This document shows, piece by piece, positions 46,529-58,601 of a DNA stretch of 64,000 bases (its first letter is position 1; each line of letters opens with the position of its first letter). Made by a program: the position numbers and the translations under genes. The stretch covers positions 2,892,857 through 2,956,856 of the forward strand of contig NC_079892.1 in NCBI RefSeq assembly GCF_024868665.1, written 5' to 3'. Source of the stretch: Triplophysa rosa (lineage: Eukaryota > Chordata > Actinopteri > Cypriniformes > Nemacheilidae). Below the pieces are notes generated by a model. The model searched no databases. It saw only the letters and a list, made by a program, of their open reading frames with translations, and was not told where the DNA came from.

Positions 46529-47289
46529 AATATAGGCTACTAATTACTTCAGAAATGTTTGTGTTACAATTAAGTATGGTCTTATCTTTTAAAAGTTAAT
46601 TTTAAAATTGTTCCGTCTTGTTTAAAGCAGCACTTACAGAAATGTTTTGTGAATTAATGTAATATAAAGAAATTAGTTTTTCGCAGGTACATGCAGAGGG
46701 GGGGTTTCATACGATGAGTCCTTTGAAATACTTTGAAATTATTTTTCTATTGTTAGTGTTGTTATTGGTGTTTCTGTGTGTGGTTATAGTATTCAAACAC
46801 CAGAAGAAATAAAGACAAAGAATGTCTTGTTGTTTCTGTCAATGCGATCATAGTTCATAGTACTGAACATACTCAAAAACCGCCCCTTGGCCCGCTGGTC
46901 TTTGACAGGTGTAGTCAGCTGCGATGAGACGTGACGCAGGCGCATCAGGAGGTAAAGCATTCAGCCCAACCTGCGACAGGATCTCCACATCCTCACATTC
47001 TACACCTGCAATTACATCGAATAATGTGTTATCTCACAAAATATTACCACATGTTTTATTGGAACAATTGTTGCCAGTGAACAAACATGCACAAACACGT
47101 GAGTGTGAGTGTTTGATGCACTTGTCAGAATGTTTGTCTTGGCAAAGTTTGTAATGTAAACACATTTAGTTAGCCTGTCAGCAGATGGGACAGTAAAAAA
47201 TAAGGCCTGTGTTCAGAAAGGCTGAATGCAGTCCAGTAGAGCCCTTGCTCTATTGCTCTATTATGTGTCATTCAAGCAAAAATTGTCAA
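46529..47289. other. intergenic stretch, nothing recognised
   Basis: No supported feature. Confidence 0.35.
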
Positions 47290-49640
47290 ATTGATCTATT
47301 CGATTATGGCCTTTAATATCCGCTATTGTCACTTACTTTACATTACTTTAGCTTACAGTTACAGCATGCTGCTATTTGTAGCCATCAGAGCAAGAGTATT
47401 TGTAACCACCTCCTCCTTGGGCAAACGTTCAGTTGCAAGATTTTCTTCCCGCGAGTTCGATGTCACAGCCTGCCTGCTTGGAAACGGTCTCCGGCAGAGC
47501 CTTTGGAATTGGTTCATTCATACCGGATCAAGAATCACCTAGAAACACAGAAAAACATGCATGTGAGTTTTCTATCATCATCTCATTTCGAGATCCACCT
47601 ATGGGAAGGGCATCCGTACCTGACCTCTGTAGAAGCATCCAATTGCACCAAGTCTGGCTAGACAGACAGGAGCACGTGCCTTATGCCAGATGAGGACCTG
47701 CCCCCTCACCTAATGCATAAAGGCTACTGCACGTGCTACCTTTCCTCAGTTGAAATTTGCTTCTCTGCTCCGCAGCTTTACTGCGCTTGTCTGACTTCAC
47801 TTGGCCTACAGAAGGACATATCTTCGATCAGCCTTCGCCAGGCGTGTTGTCAGGATTTTAGGACTTCAGTTGGTCTGCTTGCCACCCACGCTTGCCATCT
47901 TTTTATTTACCAGGCTGCCTGCCTGTTTATACGCTACGCATGGATAAATGCTCTGCTCCCTCATCGGAACCGCAGTCGCATGCATGCCCTGCCGCCTGCG
48001 GCTCCCTCATCGCCGCAAGGGATTCCCATCCCTATTGCGTAGTGTGTATGGGATTTAAGCACGCCGAAGAAGCGCTTTTGCTGCCTGAAAACTGCAGCCA
48101 TTGCCTCGCCCTGCCTTAGAGGCTTCTCAGGCGCCGACTTAAGATTGCCTCTACCCAGTGCGTCGACGAACAGTGCAACTCGGATGCTAAAGCGGTTGAT
48201 AGCGGGGCAGCTCTGGGGGCCTCCTAGAGTTTGCTATCTCTCAGTTGGGCCGACCAGGCTGATGAGGGCTTCATTCGATGAAATCCTACCATGGTGAGCC
48301 TGCCAGCTCGGGTGAGGATGAAGATCCCTCTTTGCTCGAGGGCTCGGAGGACGAGGACACCATCCCATCCGCCCAAGTTCCTCCAGTTAGTGGCGCGGCT
48401 GCACAGCCGCACATGATCCTCCTCGAGGTGTGTGAGCGAGCTGCCGCTCGGCTCGGTATCGAATGGCCGGCGCTCCAGAATACCGCCGATCAGGAGAGGG
48501 CAATTTATGACGGCAAGCTCCTCGTCCCCCCCGACCAGTCCGCGGAAACAGCTCCTGCCGATTGTCCCTGCATGCGCTAAGCACATGTGCCATTTTTGGA
48601 ACCATCCGCTCAACCTGAAGCACGGCTTAGCGGGTCTGGAGGTTGAGGATATGGCAGTGCTCGGTATGGGCGACCCTCCCACTATCGAGCCTTCGATTGC
48701 TAGATACCTCAGCCCCTCTCAGGGAGGTCTTCTGGCTCCCCCCAAGCCAGCACTCCCGAATAATATGGACCGCTTTACAGCTTCTGTTTTCCAGACCTCG
48801 TACAAAACGTTTGCTCTGTCGGTACGAGCGCTGAATGTTTTCTGAGTTATTGGAGGACATGGGTAAGCACCTGGATAACTCTCTGGAAAGAGATTGTTAC
48901 TGTGAATGATCTGGTTCTGCGCAATGCCCGTCAGGCCATCCAGGCCAGTGGACGTTCGATGGCCCTTTCTGTTATGGGGGAACGCGCCCTCTGGCTAAAT
49001 CTCTCTGGTCTGCCCGACAGCAAGAAAAGGCCCATTGCAGGTGCCCCGGTAGATCCTGGCCAGGCTCTCTTTGGCCCAGCAGTTGCCCTGATGCTGCAAC
49101 GCTGCGATTATAAGAAGAAGGAGGATGAGGCGTTTAAACTGTGCTTGCCCAGGAAGACTGCTCCACGCCAGGCTCCCTCTTGTCCCCCTCAGGCCCCTGC
49201 CACAAGTTGGCCAAACCCAAGTTCCGCAGCAGGCAACCCAGCCAGCAGCCTAGCCAGCAGGCTAACCAGCCATCTAAGCCCTGGGGTAAGTCTTCTTATG
49301 CCGCAGCCACTGCAAAGAATTCCTCTCTTCTCACACGGAAGAAAGCTCAGTGCACGTTCTGGAAAACGAGATGTCCTCCCTTCTCGAGAAGGGGGCAGTA
49401 CTGGTGATACCCTCGCATCTGTACAACCAGGGGTTTTATTCTTGTTATTTCCTAGTCCCAATAGGACGGCTCCCTTCGTCCTATTCTGGAGCTCAGAGTG
49501 TTGAGCAAACACTCTTCACTTAGCCCCTATAAACTATTTGGAGCTCCTCTCTGTGTGGAAGGCTCTGAGACATTTTGTGGCCCGCCTGCAGGGGCATCAT
49601 GTGCTGATACGCTGTTTTTGTACTTTACTTCATACGTCGA
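47290..49640 (+). mobile_element. DIRS-like retrotransposon remnant (gag and start of RT)
   Basis: Near 47941-48118 a frame reads MDKCSAPSSEP, then HPYCVVCMGFKHAEEAL and CSHC, a cysteine/histidine pattern typical of DIRS-group gag. From 48902 a second frame reads QAIQASGRSMALSVMGERAL and WLNLSGLPDSKKRPI, also gag-like. A third frame near 49370-49460 reads LLEKGAVLVIPSHLYNQGFY, the usual lead-in to the reverse transcriptase. Frames are broken between these parts and homology stops near 49640, before the RT catalytic box, RNase H or tyrosine recombinase. The group assignment is from motif style. The left boundary is approximate. Confidence 0.65.
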
Positions 49641-49725
49641 GAGATAAGAAACCTGTGACATTAGTAAATTATATTTTATTCTAGAAACGCTTAGTATTAA
49701 TTCGACTATTTAGGTAGATGTTGTA

Positions 49726-50417
49726 CAGTGGCAAGTGTGCAGTGTGAACCTTTTGGAATTTCATGGTTTTCTGAATAAATTTGTCATAAAATGGGATCTG
49801 ATCTTCATCTAAGTCAAGGGTATTGACAAACATAATGTGTCTAAAAATAATAACAAAAAAATTCTGATCTTTCATGTCTTTATTGAGAACAACCAAAAAA
49901 AACTCGTAGTGCTTGTGGAAAAGGTATGTGAACGCTTGAGTTTATGACCTCAAAAGGGCTAATTGAAGTCAGGTTTTAGCACACATGGAGTCTCGTTAAG
50001 ATAATAAGTTTGGAGGTGTGGACTACAGCTACTTTGACTGATAAAAACCCCTCAAACTTTTGGAGTTGGCTCTGCACAAGAACACGCTTATGTGAGCCAT
50101 GCCTCACCAAAAAAAGCTTTCAGAGGATAGACGATGACGAATTGTTGATTTATATAAAGCTGGCAAGGGTTACAAAGTTATTTCAGAAATAACTATTATT
50201 TTACAAATTCACCAGTCAATCTAACAAAATGGAGACAAACAATCTACAAATGGAGACACTTTGGGACTGTTGCTACTCTACCAAGAAGTGGGCGCCCAGT
50301 CAAAATGACACCAAGAGCACAACGAAGACTCATCAATGAGGTAAAGAAACAACCCCGAATGACAGCCAAAGAAAACAATGAAATTCCAAAAGGTTCACAT
50401 ACTTTTTCTTGCCACTG
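49726..50417 (+). mobile_element. Tc1-like transposon, internally deleted
   Basis: The left terminus CAGTGGCAAGtgTgcagTGTGAACC and the right terminus complement CAGTGGCAAGAAAAAGTATG belong to a common fish Tc1 family. TA precedes the left end; the right flank is TG, so one duplication has mutated. Around 50115-50390 broken frames resemble the N-terminal helix-turn-helix of Tc1 transposase (DLYKAGKGYKVIS, then a GRP-like 'RSGRP' region). The catalytic part is missing. Confidence 0.75.
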
Positions 50418-50866
50418 TGAAGAATGAGGTGTACGTGTAATGAGGCTATTTTTAATTGAAGGTGTTCTTCAGTTTAATAGAATATTAGCACTATTGTAAT
50501 GTAGAATGCCTGTTTCGCCTGGAGGACAGGCGAACCCTGTCTAACCTGCAGATTAATAAATAGTTTATCTTTGCCAAGCAGCATCTCTGACAAAGGTTAT
50601 TTTTAAAGAACGCCAAAACAGCTCAACATTTCTGTTCCCTGTTTTTGAAGAAAGTGGGATGTAAGTGGCAAATCACACATCTTTCTTTAAAAAACTTTTT
50701 AGTTACTTTATTGCAAATCTGTTTAGTGTAGTTTCAGGGTGTATTATTAATATATTCAATGTATTATTTTCACATTTGAAGTTGGGCACGTGGTAGTTTT
50801 ACTACCAATTTCATTTTTATACAAACAAAGTCCTGAAGTGACCTGAACATAGTAATCCTGCACAAC
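50418..50866. other. intergenic stretch, nothing recognised
   Basis: No supported feature. Confidence 0.3.
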
Positions 50867-50990
50867 CTGACCTGATGTTGTTTGTGCTCTTCTGCTCGGC
50901 ATTTTTGGAGTTCTTCATTTATCTTTGGGCACATACAGTTTGAAGAATGTTTTGGCAGGCACAAAGAGGAACGTTGTTAAAAATGTTGTT
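50867..50990 (-). pseudogene. inverted remnant of B4GALNT2-like exon 2
   Basis: On the minus strand the peptide CPKINEELQKCRAEEHKQHQ followed by VR and a GT donor ('gtcaggttgtg') matches the end of exon 2 of copy 1 ([20 protein letters not shown]). Upstream, 'ctttgtgcctgccaaaac' matches the TGCxC region of copies 1 and 3. The rest of the gene is not found on this strand. It is an isolated fragment in opposite orientation to the cluster. Confidence 0.7.
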
Positions 50991-51212
50991 GAAATGTGTG
51001 TTTACACCCACCTGACCTTCATGTAAACATCTGTTATGTGAAAGAAGTTGTTTGGATCAGTACTAAATAGATATTTTTCTTAGATTTCAACTTTTGACCA
51101 CCCCATAATATATGTATGGATAATTGACAAATAAACCTGTTAATAAACTAAACTATGCTATACAGAGGGGCCGCAGATCATTTTTTAATATGTGGGCTGG
51201 TCAGATTTAAAA

Positions 51213-51213
<1 letters not shown>

Positions 51214-51236
<23 letters not shown>
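51214..51236. repeat. (AT)n microsatellite
   Basis: An uninterrupted AT run of about 24 bases within an unnamed repeat that begins 'ggggccgcagatc'. Confidence 0.9.
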
Positions 51237-51244
<8 letters not shown>

Positions 51245-51452
51245 TGTATTTACAGGCCAGGCCGACAGCGTATAGGAGTTTTCCCGGTGTGCTGTTGCTC
51301 AATGTGGGCCAGCCCACTGTTGGGATATAAAGAAATAATAACGACAATAATAATTTTATTTTGCTCGCAAATTTATTAGCTGTTGTGATTTCTGTGTCCC
51401 AGTAGTTTAATGCAGCAGCGGTAACAAGCGCTCGTCAATGTCAAAAGATTGA

Positions 51453-51559
51453 CCAATCAAGTAAAAAAGACCGGGTTCACTGAATTCCAGCCAATCAAAT
51501 TACAGAGACCAAGCAGAATACAGCCAATCAAACTACAGAAGACGGAACTTTCAGCCAAT
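51453..51559 (+). promoter_or_regulatory. array of four CCAATCA boxes
   Basis: CCAATCAA occurs at 51453, 51491, 51524 and 51555, three of them within a repeated 'cagccaatcaaa' context at 31-38 bp spacing. It lies about 1.4 kb before the ATG of copy 3. It could be a local tandem duplication without function; a CCAAT-factor role is inference. Confidence 0.35.
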
Positions 51560-51736
51560 CAAATTGAAGAAGGAAGAACTTCTTGTCGGTAGGCAGGCGC
51601 TTAACATGCACAAACTCCAGTGCGGGGATTCAGTTTTAATGATGACCGTGTAGTGAGATGTAAGAAGGCAAACATAACAAACCCAACGGTTTTAAAATAA
51701 AAATGTTAAATGGTCAGATTCAGAGATGCAAACTAC

Positions 51737-52345
51737 TTAACTTTTGTGAGTTTTGCTGTTGAAAACTTTGAAAAATTTAAAATGGTTTGTCATAGTCTTA
51801 AGACGTGTGTTCGAGTTAACATGTCTAAAAACAGATAAGGAGTTGGGAAGAATGTTCCACCAGGAAGGAGTTGTGAATGAGAATGAGCGGGAAAGTGATT
51901 TACTGCCCTTATGGGAAGGCAGTACAAGATGCCGCTGGTTTGCTGAACGCAGGGATCTTGATGGGGTGTAGGAGTGTAGGAGGGTGTGAAAGTATGTCGG
52001 TGCAGATCCAGTGATAGTCCTGTAGGCAAGCATTAGTGACTTGGAACTGATACAGACTTCAACCGGTAGCCAGTGGAGAGAGATGAAAAGGGGCGTCACA
52101 TGAGCCCTTTTGGGCTGTTGGAAGACGAGGCGTGCTGCTGCATTCTGATCCAGCTGGAGCGGTTTGATAGCCTTTGCAGAAAGACCAGAAAGGAGAGCAT
52201 TGCAGTAGTCCAACCTTGAGATGGACAAGGAGTTGTGCCACATGCTCAGTGAGATAGGGTCTAGCCTTTCTAATGTTGAATAAGGCATATTCAACACGTA
52301 TCCTTCAAAATGAAGCACACGAAACAAAGGCTGCCTTCCAAGCAT
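51737..52345 (-). mobile_element. L2-type LINE ORF2 C-terminal fragment
   Basis: A 202-codon open frame on the minus strand reads SRLDYCNALLSGL, then KPLQLDQNAAARLVF, HVTPLFISLHWLPVE and SRSFSFTTPSWWNILP. These are the standard C-terminal motifs downstream of the reverse transcriptase in L2/CR1-type LINEs. The RT domain is absent, so it is a 5'-truncated copy. The frame is still open, which suggests fairly recent insertion. It lies about 570 bp upstream of copy 3 exon 1, and an identical frame is at 60929-61537. Confidence 0.85.
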
Positions 52346-52912
52346 CCTTCAGACTGAAATGTCCTTAAGCGAAAGATGTGCCTTCTTTTTGAGAATCACC
52401 CCTAGACGTGAGTCGGGGATGGATGCAGGACAGGTGAATTTTAGTGATCTGAAAACAGAAAAACTTGCTAACAAAACAGAAAAATGCCAGTCAGTTTGAG
52501 TGTATGAGCTGGCTGGCAACACTTGGAATTTTTGCTGTGCGCCAGGGTTTCATAAATGAACTGGGTCACTCATTCCGCCGTATACATAATCACAGAATAT
52601 CATATCAAATAAAATGAGTTCTGTTGTCACTATTGGCTGAAGTGTTACACGGAAGAACAAAAAAACATATTTCTTTGAACTTTGAATGTTTCAGTGAGCG
52701 TCATGGCGAATAAAAGTGCCACTCCCTGCTCATACTGTAAACCTGTTCAATCTCATCAGATAACACTCAAACCTGGTTACACATCCTGATCTGATGTTCG
52801 GATTTGTTTCTTTGAACTCTGTTTTCTTATTGAGATCGAAAAATTGCACTGTATTTTCTGAACTTTAATTCGACAAGTAGATTTTTTTTATTTGTTAATG
52901 CAATTTCTCGTC

Positions 52913-55900
52913 ATGCATCTATATTTCCAAATCCTCATCGTTCTTTGCCTCATCACTGCCTCCCTGCTGGCTTTGTTTTATATTAACAATGGTCTTGAGA
53001 AAAAGGATTCATCTGACATTAGGAGGTAAGTTTTGCGTGTATTACAATGGTTGTAATTTAAGTTTCAAGTGCAGACAATGAAAATAAACATTAAAAATGT
53101 GTGATTCTACAGAAACAGAATATGTAACAATGCTGATAAAACGGTTGACAAAATAAAATATTATTTTAAATAAAAGATGATTCTTTATAATAGTTTCCAG
53201 CAATACTACAGTATCATACATTTGTCTAGATATTTAATAGAAATTGTGCGACCAAAAATAAAACAAAGATTTCTCACTTAAGCCTCCCAAGTCACATAAA
53301 ATGTGACAGTGGCCCTCGGATCATAGATTTCCCCAAACCGCTGTAAGTAAAAGTGTTTTGCTGACATGATAAATCACTTTTAAGTCTTCGCTGCTGTCCT
53401 TCTGAAACCTTGTATCTGCATATTTCATGATTTTTTGCATAATCATTATTATTAGTCACCCTTTATGTTTTTCACTGGATCTTGCAGATATCTAAACAAT
53501 AAAAAGCATTAAAAAGTGCTTGTCAAGTTTGGAAAAAAACACTGTGTACTGTTAAATACTGTGTTTTCATTTACTGAAAAACAGTGAATTTGGACATACA
53601 AGGTTTCAGACGGTCAGCTATGTCTTACTGTCTATTTTAAAGAATATGGAGTCTGATGAAATCTAGAATGACTTGTTTATTGGTTGCCACTAAAATCCAA
53701 ATCATTTAGATTTAAAAAGTTTACATTTCTTTAAACTTTTTTAGATTGCAAGATTTTCTTTTGTTTCAGTATAGGGCCACTTTTCAATGACAATCCCTCT
53801 TGTGCCTGTCGAAACAATAATTTATTAAACCAGTTTGTGCCTGAAAATGAATCGCAGGATCTTCAAAAACGCAGATTAGAAGAGTACAAACAACACCAGA
53901 TCAGGTTTGAAAAGATCATATAAAATTTGAATTATAACATCATTAATTGGCATTTAACAAGGAGCTTGTCTTCACATGCTGCACCATAGGACAGGCAAAC
54001 AGAATGATGTTCTTCTAATTGCGCCTTCCAACACCCCCCTTCAGTATCCCATCAGAGGATTCCGAGTATTGCCTATGAATAAAACTCTCATTCCTGGTGA
54101 GATGGATTCCTGATTCTTTTCTAGTTGATTTCACTGAAAACTGTACCTGTTCCCTCAATTTAAATGAGTTATGGTATCTTCCAAGACTTGTATGTTTAAG
54201 TTTACAGTTGCTCATATATTTCAATTTAAATTGACTTCATTTTGTGCTTATTTAAATTGACTGAACACCATTCTTCACAGAAATACACATGAAAATGCAT
54301 TTTTGACTTTTGATTTTGTTTTACTCAACATGTATTTATATATGAAATAATCGCAATTTTTCACTCTTAAATAAATATTCATTATTAGGTCTAGCTGTAC
54401 AAACACCAAACAGAGACGTTTACCAGGTTTGTTTGGCTAATGCACATTTTTTGGAGTATTCATTTTATTTCAAGTATCAATCCTTTATTTCCTACTGATT
54501 CTTTATGGGGTTTTGCTGTCTTTTCAAATTGATTAAACAACGCATGAGTTTGGTTTGTTTTCTCTTTTTAATAATTTAAGGTGGAGGCTTCTCAACTCTT
54601 CATTAGGTATAGCATAAATATATATTTTATTTACTTTATATTTTATCTTAAAACACTTTCCAAATCTTTAATTGCAAATGCCAGTTACTTATTTTGTTAA
54701 AGGACCCATTGGATGAAAGTCAATTTTTTTTCTGTGTTTAAGTGCTATAATCGGGTCCCCGGTGCGTCTAGCAACCCAGAAAACATGAAAAACAAGATCC
54801 CAGTAACTTTGTTTTGATAAGCCTTTCTCTGCAAGCATGTGAGAAATCGAGACGTTCAGATTTCGCTCCTGATGTGACGTAGACGCAGGCTCTTATTATA
54901 ATATTACCGCCCCTTAATCTACACAATTCCACCCAAAATTTATTAATAAATAGGAGAGATTATTGACAGCACGTTGCAATTTTTTTCTCTTCACACATAC
55001 AAATTAAGCATATTTTGTGTATTTTTTGTTATAAAACCTAAGGATAGAATGAAACTTCAGTTTAAAGGAATCATGAATTAAGACATCAATTTTAACCCGA
55101 GCTTTTGACGCGAGATCCCCAGATAATACTAATCCCGTGCGAATAGGGTGAATGTGTAACCTAACGTTACGTCTCTAACCAAATTTACAAAAGGCTCCTA
55201 TGCAAACAGCTATCCAATCATAGCAGTGGGGGGTTACTTCCAAGTCTTCAATGCGGCACACCCATTAAAACCGAGTGTTTGTCAAACCGGTCTCAAAACC
55301 CGTGTAGAAAATAGCCTATTACTTGTTGATTTTGATGTTTTTGAATGTAAAAACCACGCGGACGTCATAAGTAGACCTCATACAACAGTATAAAACAATA
55401 AACAATAAACAAGGCCAGTTCAGGACACCTTTAAGATAGATGTGCTTTTGTGATTTGGCCACATGATACATTTTAATATTTGTTTTGCTGGAAACTTTCT
55501 CAAGCCAAACTGTATTTATTTACATGTATTTACTGTATTTATATAAACAATGCACTGTCAGTTTAATTAAGCATCGATGACGCATTGTTTGATGATTACA
55601 AAGCGTTCTACTTTTAATAAAAAATAGGATTAAAAATAGATTTGTGATTTCTATTTGTGGTTTGTGGCCTGGATGAATTTGGGATTTCCCGGCCTGAATT
55701 TGTGTCCCATCCCGGCCGTGCACAGCGCTGCCGCCATTGTTGTTTTCACAAGCGACAGCGGTGTACGTGACGCCATGGATAAAGTTCGTGGACAACATGC
55801 AATGTAGTCGCTGCACAGAGTCCTAACCTCGGAAGAGACAGGAGTGGATTTATTTTATTTTTAGTGGAAATCCCTCAGAAACCATAAGTAAAAACCCGCT

Positions 55901-56768
55901 TCTTTGCGCGAATCACTTCAAGCCAGAGTGCTTTATCAACCTGGGACAGTACACGCAGGATTAGCTTCAAAGTTTTTCCTCAAGAGGGATCGAGACCGAC
56001 TGAACGAGACAAAGCTGCCAATGTAGCCCAAGTAATATTTATCAACAGCCTGATTTGACGTACATGTACCATACTGTATATATAGGAGGATAACGTTAGC
56101 ATACAATAGCGAAGGGAGCTAAGTCAGTCACGGGCTAAATAGAACATTCAAAGCCAGTGCTAAAGAAACATGCACCAAAACGGGTTGCTGTGAGCATAGC
56201 TGTTTTTGACGAGGCAAAAAGGGTTTTGTTTACACAGCCATTAAGTGTTTTTAAGCAAAACATGTTCCAGACATTTCATGAAGACCCTAATAAATCATAC
56301 CATCTTGTTGAAAGTGCTCGTCCAATGAGTCCTTTAACATAATGCTTACAATGAAAAGGCTGAGATGCAAAGATTAAATATTTTGCTCTGGCACCAAATA
56401 TTATTTTAAACAATGATACAATTACTCACTACACCATCCGATTCATCAAGCATTTTGTAAAATCTCCCGCAAGAGGTTGAGAAACTCAACATGTTATACA
56501 ATCATGTTGCATGATTTCGATGTTAAAGTCAGTGGAAAATAAATTTAAAGTTAGGGAATGGGTTGATGGGATGTCAAACGTGTGCAGGTGTCACTTAGGG
56601 TGGGGAAAGGAGTGCTGTCAGTAATGGATGTTCAGGAAGGACAGGACGTGGACGGACAGAATGAGGGAAATCTGACCATCTCATCCACCAGTCTTGAAAA
56701 ACTCAATGATTTGCTCAGCCGAGTGACCTACACCAGCACCATCTACCACATCAAGACTGAAGATCTCG
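52913..56768 (+). CDS. b4galnt2: B4GALNT2-like gene, copy 3, exons 1-5 only
   Basis: Exons 52913-53025, 53770-53904, 53990-54096, 54389-54426 and 56588-56768 join in phase without stops and have GT-AG borders. They encode a short cytoplasmic start, a signal anchor (residues about 6-24, QILIVLCLITASLLALFYI), a stem with CAC (like CTC in copy 1), [22 protein letters not shown] and the [12 protein letters not shown] to TEDLG block. Each exon has the length of its copy 1 counterpart or nearly so. The catalytic half (exons 6-10) is not found before the N at 60688. That space holds a LINE, a hAT element and microsatellites. Either the gene was truncated by insertions or the rest lies in the assembly gap. 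As seen, it cannot encode a transferase. Confidence 0.78.
54711..55437. repeat. interspersed repeat in intron 4 of copy 3
   Basis: 'ctataatcgggtccccgg' with 'gcgtctagcaacccagaaaa' and 'tctctgcaagcatgtgag' is a widespread fish element. The flanks show 'ttaaaggaccc' at the left and 'gacacctttaag' at the right as possible inverted ends. Non-coding. Confidence 0.5.
55885..56030 (+). pseudogene. THAP-domain-like fragment
   Basis: The frame at about 55890 reads NPLLCANHFKPECFINLGQY before a stop. The C-x2-H-F-x3-CF pattern matches the second half of a THAP zinc finger, as in THAP genes and P-element-like transposases. The first CxxC half is not readable upstream. It is probably a transposon or retrocopy remnant in intron 4 of copy 3. 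Confidence 0.45.
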
Positions 56769-56857
56769 GTAAAAGATCGTCTAGCATTCGTAACATTCTT
56801 TCAGACTGATATTGATATACAGATTGTTTCATTATTTACATTTTGAAATAAAATTTG

Positions 56858-57300
56858 GTAATGCTTTAGATTACGGCCCGCAATGTGCAGCATAATTAAA
56901 CAGGATTTACAGCGTAATTGTAACAATACTGTTCCTCTACAGTAAATATCTGTAGATAAAGGGGAACAATATGTAAAGTTTGGGCAATAAAGGAGTAAGA
57001 GTAAGGAAACTAAAAAATATATATTTATGAGGGAACTGCATGCCATATAAACATCCAAATCAAACCGCTCTTGAAATACTTGATTATAGTCTCAAAAGAT
57101 TGATTTAACAAAATAAGAACCCCATAGCCTGCTTAATTAATATCCACAGTAGCTTATTTATGAGTAGGCATTGTGATTACAAAATGTAGTGTATGTTCAC
57201 ACAAAGATTGTTGTATAGCATAAGCGTACTGCAGGCATGCATACATTATATTAAAATAGTTACCCCTTAGTTTTAAAATGTAAAGATCTAGATGTAAAGA
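56858..57300. other. region after exon 5 of copy 3, weak repeat similarity
   Basis: 'ggtaatgctttagattacgg' at 56858 looks like the terminus of a GGTAACGCTTTA-type element as at 21230. I find no exon 6. Confidence 0.35.
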
Positions 57301-57304
57301 TATT

Positions 57305-58315
57305 TTTGGTATGGATACAGTGATGCTCAAGGAGCTCAGTACAACAGTCACAAGCTCCATTACCAAAATTATCAATCTGTCCATTTCTCAAAATATGTTC
57401 CCTAGCATGTGGAAATCCGCTGTTGTTGCTCCCATTCTTAAAAGTGTAGACCCTCATTCCAGGTCAAACTACAGACCCATCAGTATATTGCCCACAGTGT
57501 CTAAGATTGCAGAGAAACCGATAGCAAAACAAATTGTCAACCATCTAAATACCACACCCTATGCTCTCCACCCTATGCAGTTTGGCTTTAGAGCCAGTTA
57601 TTCCACCGAAACTGCTACTTGCTTTTTTACTGAAAACATCAGAGCTTTGTTGGACCGAGATGGGGTTGTTGGAGCTGTGTTCCTGGATCTTAAGAAGGCT
57701 TTCGACACTGTCAATCATAAAATCTTGCTGACAAAATTATGCAGTTTTAATTTTTCCTCAGATGCACTTACATGGATTGAGTCTTACCTCACTGACCATT
57801 CCCAACATGTCAGAGTCCAGTCATTTAAATCAGCGGCCCTTAGTCTGTCCACCGGTCTTCCTCAAGGGTCAAATTTAGGACCTTTGTTGTTGTCACTTTA
57901 TATAAATGACCTCCCATCTGTCGGTCCAGATGTTTCTGTGCAGATGTATGCTGATGACACCGTAGTCTATGTTCATGGTAGTAATATCTCTCAGGTGGCT
58001 GAGAAGCTTAGTAACTCTATGGTTAATATTACAGCTTGGTTGAAACACTCCTGCCTGCAGTTGAACACATCAAAAACAGTAGCAATGTTTTTCACCAAGT
58101 CCAACAATAACTTTAGTGTTGAGTCAGATGTTTTTGTGTCAGGGGAAAGGCTGCAGATTGTGTCTGAATACAAATATTTGGGGGGTTTAATTGATTCAAA
58201 GTTGTCATTTACAGCACACGTAAAAAGGGTCCGTAATCGAATCAAATTCAACCTCAGTAACTTTAGACACATTCGTCATCAAATATCCACAAAGGCAGCA
58301 AAAATGTACACGCAC
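57305..58315 (+). mobile_element. L2-like LINE reverse transcriptase, 5'-truncated
   Basis: A single open frame of 349 codons (57311-58360) covers the reverse transcriptase domain: NYRPISILPTVSKI, FGFRASYSTETA, FLDLKKAFDTVNHKILL, GLPQGSNLGPLLLSLYIND, the catalytic YADDTVVY, LQLNTSKTVAMFF and YKYLGGLID. The catalytic aspartates are present. The endonuclease domain is missing and homology ends abruptly near 58310 ('cacgcactctatggg'), before the C-terminal domain. The frame's intactness implies a young copy. It sits where exons 6-10 of copy 3 would be expected. Confidence 0.9.
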
Positions 58316-58601
58316 TCTATGGGTGCGTTTATATTTGTCATTAACATGCGATCTCGGTGATCCGAACAAGCAGATCGGATCTTCAGACAATCAGGACACA
58401 GCGCGTTTACACTTGTCAACATCAAGTGGCTTCCACATCTGGATATCTGATCGGATCTCTATAGTTTCCTGCCCATTATTTTAATAAGCCTGCAATTTAA
58501 AAATAGCCCCGGTGCACGGAGATTTCACACAACACGTATAACGGGGAGGATGAGCATGTAGATTTGATAAGCAGCCATGTTTAACTCGAGGCAGCGGTGA
58601 G

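Noticed and set aside
48224..48682. 152-codon minus-strand frame
   Set aside because: It is antisense to the DIRS-like gag and has no independent support.
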